64,000 bases of DNA from Micrasema longulum (GCA_022494885.1 JAGVSM010003534.1:186001-250000); one strand, 5' to 3'; shown: positions 46,991 through 59,787, counted from the first letter of the stretch. Numbers and translations: made by a program. The notes: generated by a model not told the origin, from the letters alone.

Positions 46991-47094
46991 TTGTGTGTTT
47001 TGTAATATAAATAATATAGATGTATATAAATACCTTGTTTTTAAAACTGTCTGAATATTTGTTAATTATGTTTGTTTTTTAAGTGAGTCTTCTT

Positions 47095-47235
47095 TGTTTA
47101 TTCTCAAATGTAATAAAAAAAAAACTAAATTGTTAAGTGTCCTCGGCACGGGAAACCCCAGTGAGGTCACATTATTTTTATTATTAATTTATAGTTTGTA
47201 AGCGAAAAATATAAAATAAATAAATAAATATAAGA
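47095..47235 (+). mobile_element. LINE 3' end fragment, family C
   Basis: GTGTCCTCGGCACGGGAAAC, then CCCAGTGAGGTCACATTA, ending in AAATAAATAAATAAATATAA. It is the clearest copy of this 3' terminus in the window. The coding part is missing. Confidence 0.65.
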
Positions 47236-47382
47236 AAAAAAGTTTAGTAATTGTATTTGTGTGACGTTTGTCAGCCTAAAAAAATCAAGATAACATTATA
47301 TGAACAGAACAAGACTCCATACTGCATTTAATTTGCTAATACCTAGGACTAACTCCAGGTAAAACGATTTGTTTTAGAGCAT

Positions 47383-47735
47383 ATCAACAACAATAACAAC
47401 AAATCATCACGCCGTATCCTCGTAAGGGTAGGCAGAGACGATAGAACGCCACATCACTCTATCTTTGTATACAGATCTTGCTTTTTCTACATTCATAGAT
47501 CTTCTCATGCGAATATTCAGACGGTTGACATGTCCGTCTTCAAGTATTTGTTGGATTTGGTCATGCCATTTCTTTCTCGGTCTTTCTCTATTTCCGTATC
47601 CATCAATATTCGCATTGTAAATATTCTTAGCCGTTCTTTCGCCGTCCATTCGCTCTACATGTCCAAACCAGCGAAGAACTCCTTTCTTGATTTTGTCTAT
47701 TGCATGCGAGGGCATGTCATCATTATAATACATTT
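47383..47735 (-). mobile_element. RTE-type LINE, C-terminal fragment
   Basis: On the minus strand an open frame reads IDKIKKGVLRWFGHVERMDG, then RPRKKWHDQIQQIL, then MRRSMNVEKARSVYKDR, then AYPYEDTA and stop near 47407. It parallels the end of the element at 23420-24160. The 3' end is a GTT-rich repeat (47383-47402 on the plus strand reads AACAACAATAACAAC). It is 5'-truncated more severely than the other copy. Confidence 0.82.
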
Positions 47736-48265
47736 TTCATCTCTCCTTTATGATATATAGAACATTCCTTATTGACAGTACACCCGTTTAGTTATACGAT
47801 GTCAGTAATTATGTATGTACTCGTATGTTCATTATTATATTTTGTACTCTTAACATTATTATTTTATAAATGTATTTATTTTATTCTTCAACGTTAATTT
47901 ATTTTTATTATTACTATAAATAAACATATTTAGATATTTATTTTATAATTTTTTTGCTTACTTTTAAATGCCTAAAATTTCTAAATTTTTAAATTGCGTT
48001 TATTTCGATACCTATAATGTACTTAATTAATAGCTTACATCACTGTGGAAAATTTATATTGACTGATATCACAATTTAAGTTTATATTTATTCTTATTTT
48101 CTGTATGTAATAAATGTAAAAACTTTTTTTTCCCAAATAAATAAATACAATGTTATATCAACTTGAATGTGATAGGAACTGTAAAATATGTTTGTTTCTT
48201 TTTAATTATTCGAATGTACCTAATATTTTAAGATTGAGAAAATATATTTAAACTAAATAAATATC
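47736..48265. other. AT-rich non-coding stretch
   Basis: Nothing recognised. Confidence 0.45.
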
Positions 48266-48269
48266 ACCT

Positions 48270-48500
48270 AAATACATTACCATGGAGATGAAGAACATTT
48301 TATAGAAGGGAACATAGAAGTTTAGGCATTAACAGGGCTTGTAGCATGTCATTGGCTTGTTTAAGTGGCCACTTTACACACCATGTAACATCAATTTTAC
48401 AGAAATTAACAGATGGAAGAATTAAAGAAATATAATTGTTTTAACATAGGCATAATGATGAATATTACACATCAAGTAAAGTGGCCACTTTAAGAATTAA
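48270..48500 (-). mobile_element. MITE-like repeat (GTGGCCAC family), rearranged copy
   Basis: Contains the blocks AGTGGCCACTTTACACACC and AAAGTGGCCACTTTAAG, the first in opposite orientation to the main copy. GGGCTTGTAGCATGTCATTGG precedes the first. Terminal repeats are not seen. Confidence 0.55.
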
Positions 48501-48710
48501 AAAAAACAAGTGGATTAAGAATTTTAGTACAAAATAAATAAAAGCGTAGTAAAAAATAAATTAAATAAACAATTCAAAGATCGAAATGATCGGAGTGCGG
48601 TCAAGAGATGATGTATATATAGATATAGCTTAGTCCATGTGCTTTTGAATTATCTGCCAACGAAGAAAATGTGATAGTCTATTTTTGATGTCGCTTTAAA
48701 GATAATTTAT

Positions 48711-48979
48711 TTCAACAATGTTTTGAGTATGTCCAAATGCTTGCAGACACCATTCTGCCTTTGTTTGAACATATATGTTGAACATGTTACACAGTGTGTA
48801 AAGTGGCCACTTAAACCAGCCAATGACAGGGCATAAGTCCTGTAAACGCCCATACTACCATGTCCCCTTCTCAAAAATGTTTTCCCTCTCTGTTGCAATA
48901 AATTTAAATTTGAACAACTTCCTAGGGAGAAAATCCAGCCAGTTTGCAAGCATTTGGACATGCTCAAAACATTGTTGAA
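48711..48979 (+). mobile_element. MITE with 35-bp terminal inverted repeats
   Basis: The left end (48711-48745, starting TTCAACAATGTTTTGAGTAT) and the right end (48945-48979) are inverted copies with one mismatch in 35. The 269-bp interior has AATGTTACACAGTG-like, TAAAGTGGCCACTTAAACCA, GGGCATAAGTCCTGTAAACG and a TGTTGCAATAAATTTAAATT block. There is no coding capacity. The target duplication is not certain (the flank is AT-rich). Orientation is arbitrary. Confidence 0.85.
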
Positions 48980-48989
48980 TTAACTACCT

Positions 48990-49310
48990 GGTAAAAGAAG
49001 AAGTATAAAAAACTGGAAAATTGAAATTGTTTTCACGCGTTGCCTAGTAGGTGAAATGGTTCAGCCAGATGAATCTCACTCACATAAGAAAGGTTTCGGT
49101 TTTTTTACTTTTCAAAAGTCAACAGATGGAAGAGTTGAGGAAATGTGAATGTTCAAACATAGGCAGAATGATGCATGTTACACAGTGTGTAAAGTGGTCA
49201 TTTTAACCAGTCAAAGACAGGTCACAAGCCCTGTAAATGCCTAGACTCCCATATTCCCTTCTCAAAAAGGTTTTCTCTCTGTTGCAACAAATTTAAATAA
49301 TTTGTTAGTT
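48990..49310 (+). mobile_element. MITE-like repeat (GTGGCCAC family), adjacent partial copy
   Basis: GGTGAAATGGTTCAGCCAGA, then AGTCAACAGATGGAAGAGTT, then GTTCAAACATAGGCAGAATG and TTACACAGTGTGTAAAGTGG. These match, in inverted order, blocks at 54540-54830, so the family has a longer form than the 269-bp element. Confidence 0.65.
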
Positions 49311-49370
49311 AAAATAATAAATAAAACTCTGAGGATAGAAATAAAATAAAAAGGAATCAATTCATTAGTC

Positions 49371-49475
49371 ACGTAAACCTTGACAAAGAAGCTTGTTTGC
49401 TTTGAAACCTGTCGGTGAAAAATAAAAATTAGTGGTTTAAAACAAAGTTGTTTTATTTATTTATTTTATTAAAAT
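49371..49475 (+). repeat. Single arm of the 1061-1241 palindrome
   Basis: TTAGTCACGTAAACCTTGAC, then AAAGAAGCTTGTTTGCTTTG, then the GGTGAAAAATAAAAATTAGT block matches 1143-1241 with a few changes. The opposite arm is absent. Confidence 0.8.
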
Positions 49476-50120
49476 AATACTCTATTCATTAAAACTCAGA
49501 CGTCAGAACTGGTTGCAAGTCTATTCAATAAAAAGCTACAGAAACACACCTGAATATTTTCGTAAACGCAGTTTGTCGCAAATTATTTCTTTTATCTGAG
49601 CTGAGTATGCAAATCGAGTTAGAAAAACATTTCAAATTGCATGAAGTCGACTTTGTAACAATTCATTTTTCATTCTATCCTCCCCTCGTATTCCCAAACG
49701 AGACACAATGGGAACATTACTTCGGGGCATTATAAAACCAGAAAGTACCGCACTTTTATTTCTTGGCTTTGTTCTTCGTATCTAAGATCCTCAAAAAGTT
49801 ATTGTTTTCATATCAATGTTTGTAATTATTGTACATGACACGACTTCATTTATTAAATGCATAATAGTAATTGTATTCTAGCTTGCTGAAAAAAAAATGA
49901 ACCTTCAAAGAAAAAATATTTTTTTTTAAATATCATAAAATGCAGCAGGTAGTATTAAAAAGAAAAATAAAAATTATTGTTATTTATCTGTATTTGAATA
50001 AATTAGATTAAATCTCTTACTAACAATTCAACTTTGACGTGTGATGAAAAAGGCTTCATTATGATTTTTTTAAATATCAACCGCAAAAAAAAAGTTCTGC
50101 TCTAATTTTAAAGGATAAGC
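49476..50120. other. Unassigned stretch, presumed intron
   Basis: No exon or named repeat seen. Confidence 0.4.
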
Positions 50121-50122
50121 TT

Positions 50123-50301
50123 TACAGTATTTTGAGTTTGTTCAAATGTTTGTTGACAAAATACTGGATTTCACCTCCTAGGGAGTCATTAAAATTAAGA
50201 AATTACATCAACATTTTAGGGAAGGGGATATGGAAGTCAGGGCATTTACAGGGCTTCTAGTCCTTTGTCTACAAATATTTGGACAAACAAAAATTATTGT
50301 T
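50123..50301 (+). mobile_element. MITE with inverted ends, short copy
   Basis: The left end ACAGTATTTTGAGTTTGTTC, then AAATGTTTGTTGACAAA (50123-50160) is inverted at 50264-50301 with several mismatches. It shares these ends with the 48711-48979 element. The interior is only about 100 bp and includes GGCATTTACAGGGCTTCTAG. Confidence 0.7.
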
Positions 50302-50329
50302 ATAAAACCTACTGATCCAAAAAAAGTTT

Positions 50330-50725
50330 AAAATAGGAAAATTGCTTTTGGGCGTTGCCTAATATGAAAAAATTCGATCAGATGAATGTCTTTGCAATAA
50401 TAAAAGTTTCAGGTCTTAATAGATGGAAGAATTGGGGATTTATGGATCTTCAAACATATGCAGAATGATAAATGTTACACAGTTTGTAAGGTGGCAACTT
50501 AAACCAGCTAATTACAGGGTATGTAGGAATAAATTGCCTAAAGACAATATGTGCTCCCTTATGCATATGTATGTGAACTGTATATGCATATAAAATGTTT
50601 AAATAAATAATTGACAGTTCATAAGCCTTGTCAATGCCCAAACTTCCATACTCCCCTCTATAAAATGTTTTCCATCCCTGTTGTAATTTGTTAAGATTGA
50701 TATTATATAAATTTGCAACCTGCAC
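50330..50725 (+). mobile_element. MITE-like repeat (GTGGCCAC family), partial copy with an insertion
   Basis: CTTCAAACATATGCAGAATG, then AAATGTTACACAGTTTGTAA, then GGTGGCAACTTAAACCAGC belong to the family. About 90 unrelated bases (50520-50610) separate them from the rest (CATAAGCCTTGTCAATGCCC, then TTCCATCCCTGTTG). Confidence 0.6.
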
Positions 50726-53030
50726 TTGCTGTTGTACGTAAATGAATCATCAAGAGTCCAGACAATCATTTTAACATCGTTTTGACCTAAATTTTGTAAA
50801 AGTATTACAAGGCGAGGAAAAGGAATATTTTGAATTACACGGAGATTATGTTTATATTATAATGAACATTTCGATACTTATAAACATTACTATGCTTAAA
50901 AAAAAATTATATAAACGGGTACTTTACTGGTGGGTCATCTCTGGCCCATATTATTTAGGCAAACAACACGAATCATCCAAAATACGAATGCGTTTTAAAA
51001 ATAGTTTAAAATTAATTTTATGTCGTGAAAAAATGTAACGTATTTGTGATTGTTGTCAGTATTATTTATTAAGTGAGCAGATATCTGTAATATAACTGTA
51101 CAATGTACACTGTTCATAGAAAACAATCATATAAAGTTAGGGAAACACTCACAACACGCGAGCCTCCGATGGCGGAGTTTGGAACCTTTGTGTGTATGAA
51201 AAGCTTCCGTTGAAACGAAAAGAAAACGTTTTTCCATTTCGTCTTCAGCCATTCTTCCGCGCATAATAAGATGGAGAGCAAATTTTCATCGGGTAATATT
51301 TACCAAAAGGATTTACAAAATGGAATGAAAGATCGTTTTCATTTTTTATGCGCGTTCTTTATCTACCGAGGTAGGGATCGCTTCATACTGAGGGGCGAAA
51401 CGGCTCGGTACTGGCTTCTGTCTGGGGATTGTAAATTCGATTCTTTTCGGATGATGATTTTTATTTAATGCGTGGGAGGGAGTTCGGGCTCGGACGAATA
51501 TCGAATAACAGAGTAATGGGAAAATAGTTGTATGTACTGAGATAGAATTGGCCAAATAAAGGTACCCCGATATTTTTTATATTTTTCGTGTCGTCGATTT
51601 GCGTGCGATAGCGCATATCTATAAAATAAGCTTTTTGTCGTAACCCGAAAAACGAACTTGCACAAGACGCGCATACTTATATTCACTAAAATATTAAAAA
51701 TATGAACGCATCTACACGTTGAATGAACAATAAAAAATAGAAACGGATATAATAATATCTTGTAATAATAAATTGAATTAACAATTTGGCTTAAAAAGAT
51801 CTTCATAACATTTGAAAATATTCTTTGTAAATACAACAAGCAAACATAGTACTACAGAGGATACCGTGTATCACGACAAGAGTTTAATTACCTAGTAAAT
51901 AAAAATCAAATATCGATTACAAAATTCTTATGTTTCTTACACAGATAAAATCTCATTTATTTCCCTACAAATTATCAAGACACAGTACATTACTTATTAA
52001 TATCTAGGCAGTATGGGTTGCGCATAAAATAAAAATGCAAATATCTAGGAAGAATTACAACGTTCGAATTGAAGAATTTATTTTATTTTAAATTAAAATA
52101 AATATGATTCTGGGGATTGAATCTAGTATAAGTGTTTAAAAAACAAAGCACTCAAATATTATATAAAATGCCGTTAAAAAGAATTGCGTAAAAGCTCAAG
52201 AAGAAAACACGCATTTCATTTTATCGCCTTTATTTTTTCGTAAAACTCACAAAAAGTATATATTTTGCCCCTGTTTCACCCCTGCAGAGTTGATGCGGAG
52301 CTTTTATGACGCGAGTATTGAATCAATTGACAGTCGTCACCGATTTAGATAAAAGCTTCACATAAAGATAAATATAGCAGAAAAATAGCAAATGCAACAT
52401 ATTCTTCTACTCGAGAAATCAGCACTCTGCGCACTAGAACGGTTTCGCAGAATATGGAGAACGACGTTTATGTTTTTTTATCTCCCTTTTTATTATGTTT
52501 CACAGGGGGATGCATGGCCTTTCATTGGTTTAGCGAAGTTCATGGGATATCAATAGATTTTTAATGGGTCACCAGATATGATAGCGTTTTAATGCCAGTT
52601 CGATTATAGTGAATCATATGGTTTATGTGGTGTCATTTATAACGTTTTATATGCTCCTATCATATTTTTGTTATTTATTGTAGGGAGACATTTGACATTA
52701 TGCACAATCGGAAACAGTTGATTTCAAAATCACGGAATAAAAAAAACCTTATATTTCAATGACACGTTGTCACACTGGCACTCACAGCTTACTATTTTGG
52801 TCAACGTTCAGATGCGTTCAATTGCAAATCGCTGCCAATAAAACTACGTTTAAAAGTGATCGCGCATTTTATAAAGTTAGCACCAAAAGTTCACAGTTCC
52901 TGCTACAAGTAAAATAAGCTTATATCCAAGTTTTTCGTAATTTAAAATTATTCTGTTAAAAAAATTACTTAAAAAAAAAAACATTCTTGTTCTATTATTT
53001 ACAATATAACAAAAATATTTTATTACATAC
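50726..53030. other. Presumed dac intron, low in recognised repeats
   Basis: Mixed-composition sequence, for example 51120-51560 and 52240-52720. No exon was identified despite open frames on both strands (51271-51468, 51465-51839). It is a reasonable place to look for conserved regulatory elements. Confidence 0.4.
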
Positions 53031-54540
53031 TGATTTATTTATTTATTTATTAGTTTATACATACATTGTTATAAAAATGGCACAAAAAACACTCTGGCAA
53101 ATTCCGCTTGTACTAGGAGTAAGCTCAGTATATGAAGGGTCGGCAAGCCAGAAATATTAGTACGCCTAATGTTGCAATCGGTTCCTATATGGGCAAATGC
53201 CTGTTCTAAGAAACCAATTTGTTGCGGCAAATATGGTTTTCGAATATGTTTCCTATAAATAAAAATAATATTGAAGAAATAGAAAAACAGTTATAGCCCA
53301 AAAGAGAAGAAAACAAATAAAATATATAATACAGTATTTTTGTTAGATGTTAAAAACTTTTTAATAGTTCGATTATATAATTGATGTATATCTTGAAGAA
53401 AATCATTTTTATTTTTCAAAGTAACATATACTAGGATTATTGTTCTCCTATCCTGTTATTGTTTTATTTTGAAAATATACATTATGTGAGCCGTTTTTAA
53501 TGTTTGTATAAACGCCCAGTTTAAAAAAAGATATGAGCCAACATTTGAATTTTTGTATGAATTACACGTTTTTTCTTTTTTTGGGTAGATTTATTGATGT
53601 GTACAAAAAATTATTTTATTATGTTGCTTTAGCCCTGTTGAATAATGTGTGGTGCTTGTAGCGAGTCAGTGGGTCGATTATTGTTATCAGTCTTACGGCA
53701 GTCGCGTCATAAATACCGTCATTTGGGAGAAGAAACAACAAATCCGGAGATCGTGTTTTATTGTGCGAAAACTCACAGATATTCCGAGTCCCCTCTTTCT
53801 ACCCTCGTCCACCCCCTAACACACCTACGCTCTAGTTTTTATTACCGGGATTCTATTTTCGATTACAGCTTCTTTATTTCAGACTTATTGTTATGATTTG
53901 ATAGCATCGATAAATAGGTAGAATTTATTTATTTATTTACTTATTTTTGCATAAACGGCATAAATTGCCTTTAACATATATTGAACATAAATATGAAAAA
54001 AAATACATATTTAAAAACATAATAAAAAATTATAAATTTGCATAACTATAACAATAGTAACAAGTAGGTAAATACACATAAGCAACCAAAAATATCAACG
54101 AAATAAAAACATAAATATGAAAAAACAAAAAAAGAAAAAACATTTTTAAATATAAAGAAAAGTTTAAGAATAATATTGCGAGAGAAAAAAAGAAATCAGA
54201 CTCGTTTTATAACGATCAAGTCCAAAAACAAATAAAATAAACAAGTATATGAGTTTAACTTTAAAAATTCCAATTATCATATTCGTATTAGTGAAAAATG
54301 GGAATAATATGGATAGATCACTTCAGAGGAATAAAAATATAGGTAAGGTATCGAATTACGATTGTTTTGATCGCCAATCAGATGATTCGTTTGCTTATCT
54401 AAACGGCGAATTATTTACACTAAAAAAATTGCAATCTATTATAATAATAATATCGTAATCAGAAATTAAAAATGCAGTTAAGACAATCTAAAAAAATCAT
54501 ATTTCTAGTTTATTTTTAACCTACAAATACCAATTTTCTC
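53031..54540. other. Non-coding with two minus-strand LINE-type tails
   Basis: TTTATTTATTTATTTATTAG at 53035 and TTTATTTATTTATTTACTTA at 53926 begin stretches that look like minus-strand LINE 3' ends. The upstream sequences are not matched to a named family. Frames at 53645-53896 and 54249-54458 have no domain. Confidence 0.4.
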
Positions 54541-54935
54541 GTAAAACTCGATTTGTTAAAGATGTATTTAATTAGGTACAAGAGAGAGAATGTAGAAATC
54601 TAGACATTTACAGGATTTATGACCTGGCATTTACTTGTTTGAGTGGCCACTTTACGCACTGTGTAACATTCACCATTCTGCCTATGTTTAAACATCCACA
54701 TTTTCACAACTGTTCCATCTGTTGACAATTGTGAAGTAAAAGAGCTGAAACTTTCATCATGTGAGTGAGATTTATCCGGCTGAACCAATTCACCTACTAG
54801 GTAACGCATTAAAACAATTTTTCAATTTTGATACTTCTTACACTAGTTGTTTGATTTTAATCCCTAGGGAGGAAATCCAGCATGTCAACGAACATTCTGA
54901 CATACTTAAAAAACTGTTGATATATTTGATTAATT
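54541..54935 (-). mobile_element. MITE-like repeat (GTGGCCAC family), long partial copy
   Basis: On the minus strand, from the AACAGTTTTTTAAGTATGTC end: GGATTTCCTCCCTAGGGAT, GTGAATTGGTTCAGCC, AATGTTACACAGTGCGTAAA, GTGGCCACTCAAACAAG and CATAAATCCTGTAAATG. One terminal repeat (near 54885-54920) is visible. It is the longest version of the family in the window. Confidence 0.7.
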
Positions 54936-56555
54936 ATTGCAAATCTCAATAATGGATTATTTATAACCAATATTTTTTTTATTGGTTATTTATAATCAGT
55001 TTAATTTTATTTATTTCAATTGTGTTTGCAACATAGTAATAAACTGTTATTATGTCGTATAAAATTGATGCGAAATGATCTTATTTATGTGTTTAAAATG
55101 TCTTAAATGTTTTTACTATGAATTTCTAAGAAAAATATTTCATACTTGATATCAGAAACATCAAATCGTTACCACTTTCAATAAAATTTAACGCGGGATC
55201 GCTTGATTAATTCTTTACGACTCGCTTTGTCACATAGAACGAAGGACAAAAGTAAAGTAATTCTCCGCAGGAATAGCACGCGTTAAATAGTATATCGCAC
55301 TTCGTGATATAGCCAAGTCGGGACATAAAATGGCGAGACATGGGACTTGGGACGCCGGACACGAGATGTGTCGTATCCGATTATTGTCAAAGCATACCTA
55401 TAAAAAGGCTTCGTAAAAATAATACACACTCCGAGTATAATATTATTTTTACGCTGGGCAAATGGTTCTTATTGCGCGTCTCGAGAGACTTCTATTATTT
55501 CTTTGCTCGGTCCGAGTTTGGCATAAAACGGAAAACGATGTCGGAGAGTATAAAAACTCGCTGGAAATGATGATTGAAATAATAAATCTTTAGTGTGGCA
55601 TTACGCTTCAGGAACGTAATCCATAGCGCAACGTATACTGATCTGCCAGAGAGGTTTATGCCTTATTGTGTTTGCTGAGAACATACTCCGTAATCATAAC
55701 ATATAGTGTTGTCATATTCTATTGTATACATCTCCGATACATTGCGCAAAATATTTCATAACTGCTATACTTTATTGAATAATAAAAAACGTTTATACGT
55801 TTAAAGGATTGACTATACTCTCTGTAAATACATGTTTTTTTAATATTTAGAAAAAAGGCCGTAACTGCGGTGAATGAGAAGCTCATCTTAATTTTTTGAA
55901 ATTAGTTTTTTTTTAAATTTTGAGGTTTGTAAACAAGTGTGGCCAAAAAACACTTCATTTTACAATTACTTAAATTTTTAATAAGATTCCTAAGATGATT
56001 TTAAAAGAAAATGTTGACAAAGCTTTTAAGAAAAAAATAATTAAATGGTTAATGTGTAACAAAGCTTTATAATGTGAAAATTAGGTATGCTTTTAGTTCT
56101 TAATAATGTTTATACTACTTTTTAATTTTACATACAATTTCTCTAACGTTTCTCTTTGTAAAGGAAAAATAAAAAACCTGTTGACAAGCCGGTTTCGCGG
56201 TTTAGTGGGTTTCATTATTTTTCCTTTTATATTTTCTGTTCATGTTTTTACCTTCTTTAACAAAAATATATGTATGTCAAAAAAATAATAATATTGTATC
56301 TAGTTTGTGAATTATATCATTATATCTTAAAATTTGTTTCTTTTTTCGTACCTTTGAGTTTTACTTTTTATTTGCACTGCAGCGTGCTTTTTTGGTTCTT
56401 ACACAAATTTTGAAAAATAGTTTTTTTTTATTTTATGATTACTTAGGTCCTGTGAGCACTTTTTGTCAAAGCCTCTTGGGCGTATGTGGATAATAAAATA
56501 AATAAAAATACTCTAATTTAAATCAAACAGCGAATCAGATTTTGTTGTGTATTAT
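54936..56555. other. Presumed dac intron, unassigned
   Basis: A GC-richer portion at 55190-55620 reads open on the plus strand (55340-55570) with no domain. The rest is AT-rich. Confidence 0.4.
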
Positions 56556-56695
56556 AAACAATGTCCAAATGTTGGTGTGACAAAGGAAGTGTATAAAGTT
56601 GTTACTTAATCCAGCCAATGGTAGGTCATATATCATGTAAATGCCTACGCGTCTATATTTCCTTCCTAAAGATGTTCTTCATATAATTCAAAAAA
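56556..56695 (+). mobile_element. MITE-like repeat (GTGGCCAC family), decayed
   Basis: AACAATGTCCAAATGTTGGT, then AAAGTTGTTACTTAATCCAG, then CCAATGGTAGGTCATATATC and ATGTAAATGCCTACGC follow the family order with many changes. Confidence 0.55.
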
Positions 56696-58395
56696 TTACA
56701 TATTATACTCCCAGGATAAAGAAACTCATTTGGGACCGTACATAAGAAAAAACATTTTTTTGACAATACATAATATCATACATATTAATACATCCGAAAT
56801 AAAAAGAAAACTTTTATGTAAAAGAAACATAAAACACCATCTTTATAAATTACATTAATAATTCTCACTATCAAAAAAAATTAAGAAATATTTTTTAATT
56901 GCGACACTTCTGGATTTTTTATTCAATTTTTCGTGTTTTAGCTCATCGGGCGGTTTATTACATTCGGAATGGCCAATATTTTCCAAAGACACACTGCCGA
57001 ACGTTAATGAACGAAACTTAGACACATGAAGATTCCCTGAGTAACGCGTATTGTAATTGTGAATATCATGTGTATTTTAAATTTGAGTGAGCAGAAAAAT
57101 TTATGATAGTTAAAATAGTATTGGTTATGTCATGCAGTGGCAGTATCTCATTATTATTATATTCATCTATGTTGTATCATTATATTATGCATTATTTTAA
57201 GCTACCCATAATGTTACTCTTAGACAAGTATTGCATTTGATTCAAAACTTATATTTATGAATAATGTCAACGAAGTGTGATTGAAATAATTTAAATGTGT
57301 CACCATCTTAGATTTTGCATCATTTTAAATTAAATAATCATGTCTCCTTTGGCAGTCTTATCACACATTGTCACCAGTCACCAGTCACCAGTTATCATTT
57401 GTGCAAAAGGAAAAAAGTCCACTCGACCAATTAGGTGACCATCCTAGCATGACAGGGCGACCGAAGGTTAAGTCGAGGCATATCGAATGCTTGTCCCTCG
57501 TGCCTTATTGACAACACGCCGGGGTTCATTTTGCCCACCAGTTGAAGGGCTTCCCCACTGCGACCAATGACAGTTGTTGATCGGATCGGAACGAGCGTGG
57601 TTTGAGACATTTGATATGCTTAGGCACAAAAAACGCTTTATATTCAGAACGCATATAATATTTCACCAAATAATCATATTGCTTCTCTTTTTCATCAATA
57701 TTTTAAGATTTCTTTAAAATTATATTTATGTATAAAATTCAGTGTACTTATTAAGCGCTCTATGCACCATCACGGACTGATAGGAATATGATGTTAATAC
57801 CATTTTATCAAGATACAGTACACCTATACTGCCGTTCCAAAGATGAAGGCAGTAACGAACATTTTAAAAGTTTTAAGGAAATTGAGGTTATTATGTATTT
57901 GGTATTTTTTTACCTTATATTTCGCAAAAAATTATTTTATTTTAAGATGTATTTATTATCGTAATAAGTAACTATTTTATCGGATGGCAAAAAAAAAACT
58001 TTTTTTTTTTGCAAAATACCGGCCCCGTGGCCTTTAAAGGGCAGTATAGTAGATTTGAATTTTCTAAACTTACAAATATTTTGTAGGTTACCTAAGTGTT
58101 ACTAATACTATAATGTACCAAACTGACAAGGAAGATGGAACATTTTACACATTTACAGATGTTCCAGGTTTGGGAAACAAAAATCGACAAACATCGGTAA
58201 ATTTGCTATCGTCCATTTGTAATCGAGTCTGATGTATGGTTCAATAGAACTTGTTGAATGTTTGGTAATATTATTGCAAAAAATAATATTGCCGAATTAA
58301 CAACAGTTTTTTTTATCAACCACAGTTTTATATCTTTTTTCTTTTTTGAAGTACAACCTTACTTAAAATTCAATAAAAATTAAGTTTAATAATTG
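56696..58395. other. Presumed dac intron, unassigned
   Basis: Contains a short GTCACCA triplet repeat near 57378-57400 and a GC-richer segment to 57620. A SINE family 1 3' fragment (CTCTATGCACCATCACGGAC) lies near 57758. No gene. Confidence 0.4.
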
Positions 58396-58399
58396 TGTT

Positions 58400-58512
58400 T
58401 GTCCGCCTCGTGGTGCGGTGGTCATTGCGTTTGCCTACCATACGAAAGATTTGGTTTTGATTCTCGACATGCTTGACTTCCAATATTTATTTAAAATGTG
58501 ATTTTAAGCAAG
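58400..58512 (+). mobile_element. SINE family 1 head fragment
   Basis: CCGCCTCGTGGTGCGGTGGT, then CATTGCGTTTGCCTACCATA, then GGTTTTGATTCTCGACATGC, then AATATTTATTTAAAATGTGA. The A and B boxes are recognisable. It ends soon after the head. Confidence 0.7.
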
Positions 58513-59019
58513 ATAATCAATTGATTTTGAAAACCAAAATATGTAAACTCTTACTCCAGATTATTTTAATAATAATAAAAGAAATTAATTTAATTCTAAA
58601 ACAGACAAGGTTATAATTGTAAGTGACTCAGTATTATAAATAACTTGCCGCCCACACTTTAATATTATTTTTCTTGTTTCTTATTTTTCAACTTCGTCCA
58701 GGCTAATCCCTCAAAGCTAATGCTTTTAATAAGCTTAACTACTAAGTCCGAATCGGATAATATTATTTAAACATCAACACAAAAGCTGACGTTAAAAAGC
58801 TTCACCAGCTTACAAAAAAGCGTAAAAATATTTGATTTATATTTTATGTTGCATGGGCTCCATGCATATGTTAGAAAAGATGAAAGTAATTGATGATCCT
58901 GGAAGAAAATTAAAAACTATTTATTTATTTTCAAGTCTAATTTTATTTTTTAGCCGTTTTTAATTAAAATTTTCGTTTTAAATATTGATTTCTGGCGAAT
59001 GGATTTCGAACGCATCGTG

Positions 59020-59044
59020 ATTGGTTGTCGTGTTTGTGACGTCA
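59020..59044 (+). promoter_or_regulatory. CCAAT-type box and perfect CRE upstream of the YqaJ gene
   Basis: ATTGG (inverted CCAAT) at 59020-59024 and TGACGTCA, a perfect CREB/ATF palindrome, at 59037-59044 lie about 90 bases before the start codon. Both are common in insect and vertebrate promoters, so a promoter here is inferred. No TATA box is evident. Confidence 0.45.
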
Positions 59045-59134
59045 TTTATCTTGTTCGACAACGCTGTCATTCATTTCCGCTGGTGTTTTTGGTGGCGACG
59101 GTTTGTTTAACGCTTTATTCGCAATTTTAACGAA

Positions 59135-59265
59135 ATGACGGAAGATAATTTTATTAAAGGACAATCGGATAACATTCCTCATGTAAATGAATCCATGTTA
59201 ATGTTGTTTTTTTCCGAAAATACAAACTTTTGCAGCGCCGAAATGAGGGGAGTGAAAGTTGACAG
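59135..59265 (+). CDS. SWIM-YqaJ nuclease gene, exon 1
   Basis: It starts at ATG (MTEDNFIKGQSDNIPHVNES) and ends with the donor GACAG|GTGAGT. It supplies residues 1-43 and two bases of codon 44. This ATG was chosen because the frame is open to a good donor and the three exons sum to exactly 430 codons including the stop. The N-terminus shows no signal peptide or known domain. An upstream in-frame start was not seen. Confidence 0.75.
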
Positions 59266-59590
59266 GTGAGTTTCAAAAATGTTTAACTATAATATATTAC
59301 TTAAAACTGTCACCTTTCTTTGATATTGAGTTTTTAATATGTTAAAGACGTATTTTATATTCAGCAGTGATACAACTTATCGCCAGAAATGGTGTAAATA
59401 TACTTGGATACTATTTTTTCCATACATAACCTCCTTTGTTCTGTCATGAGTATTTTAATGGACTTAATTAGTTCTTAATAAACACTTTAGAATTAAAATA
59501 CTGACTGTTTTATGTCTGATTAATTATTGTCTTAAAAACTGTAACCAAGCACAGAAGGGACAAAATTGTAAATACACTATTTATTTGCAG

Positions 59591-59787
59591 GTCTTCGAGA
59601 GCTGAATATGCGGACAACGCTATTGGATATGTCCAGATCAAAAGAAATAAAAATGTGTGCACTGTAAAATGCCGGGTTACACCAGAGCATAAAATTCGGA
59701 AGAAGGCATACTCAGTTATCAGCGTCATTGATGAGGCAAATAATAAAATAATATCGTGCCAATGTGAAGACTGTGCGGCTTCTCAAG
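59591..59787 (+). CDS. SWIM-YqaJ nuclease gene, exon 2
   Basis: Acceptor TTATTTGCAG precedes it and donor CTCAAG|GTAAGC ends it. It encodes residues 45-109 (SSRAEYADNAIGYVQIKR, a Val/Lys-rich strand region, then ISCQCEDCAASQ). Cys100 and Cys102 are the first half of a SWIM zinc finger (CxC...CxH). The second half is in exon 3, so splicing is needed to build the finger. The intervening 325-bp intron is AT-rich with standard ends. Confidence 0.85.
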
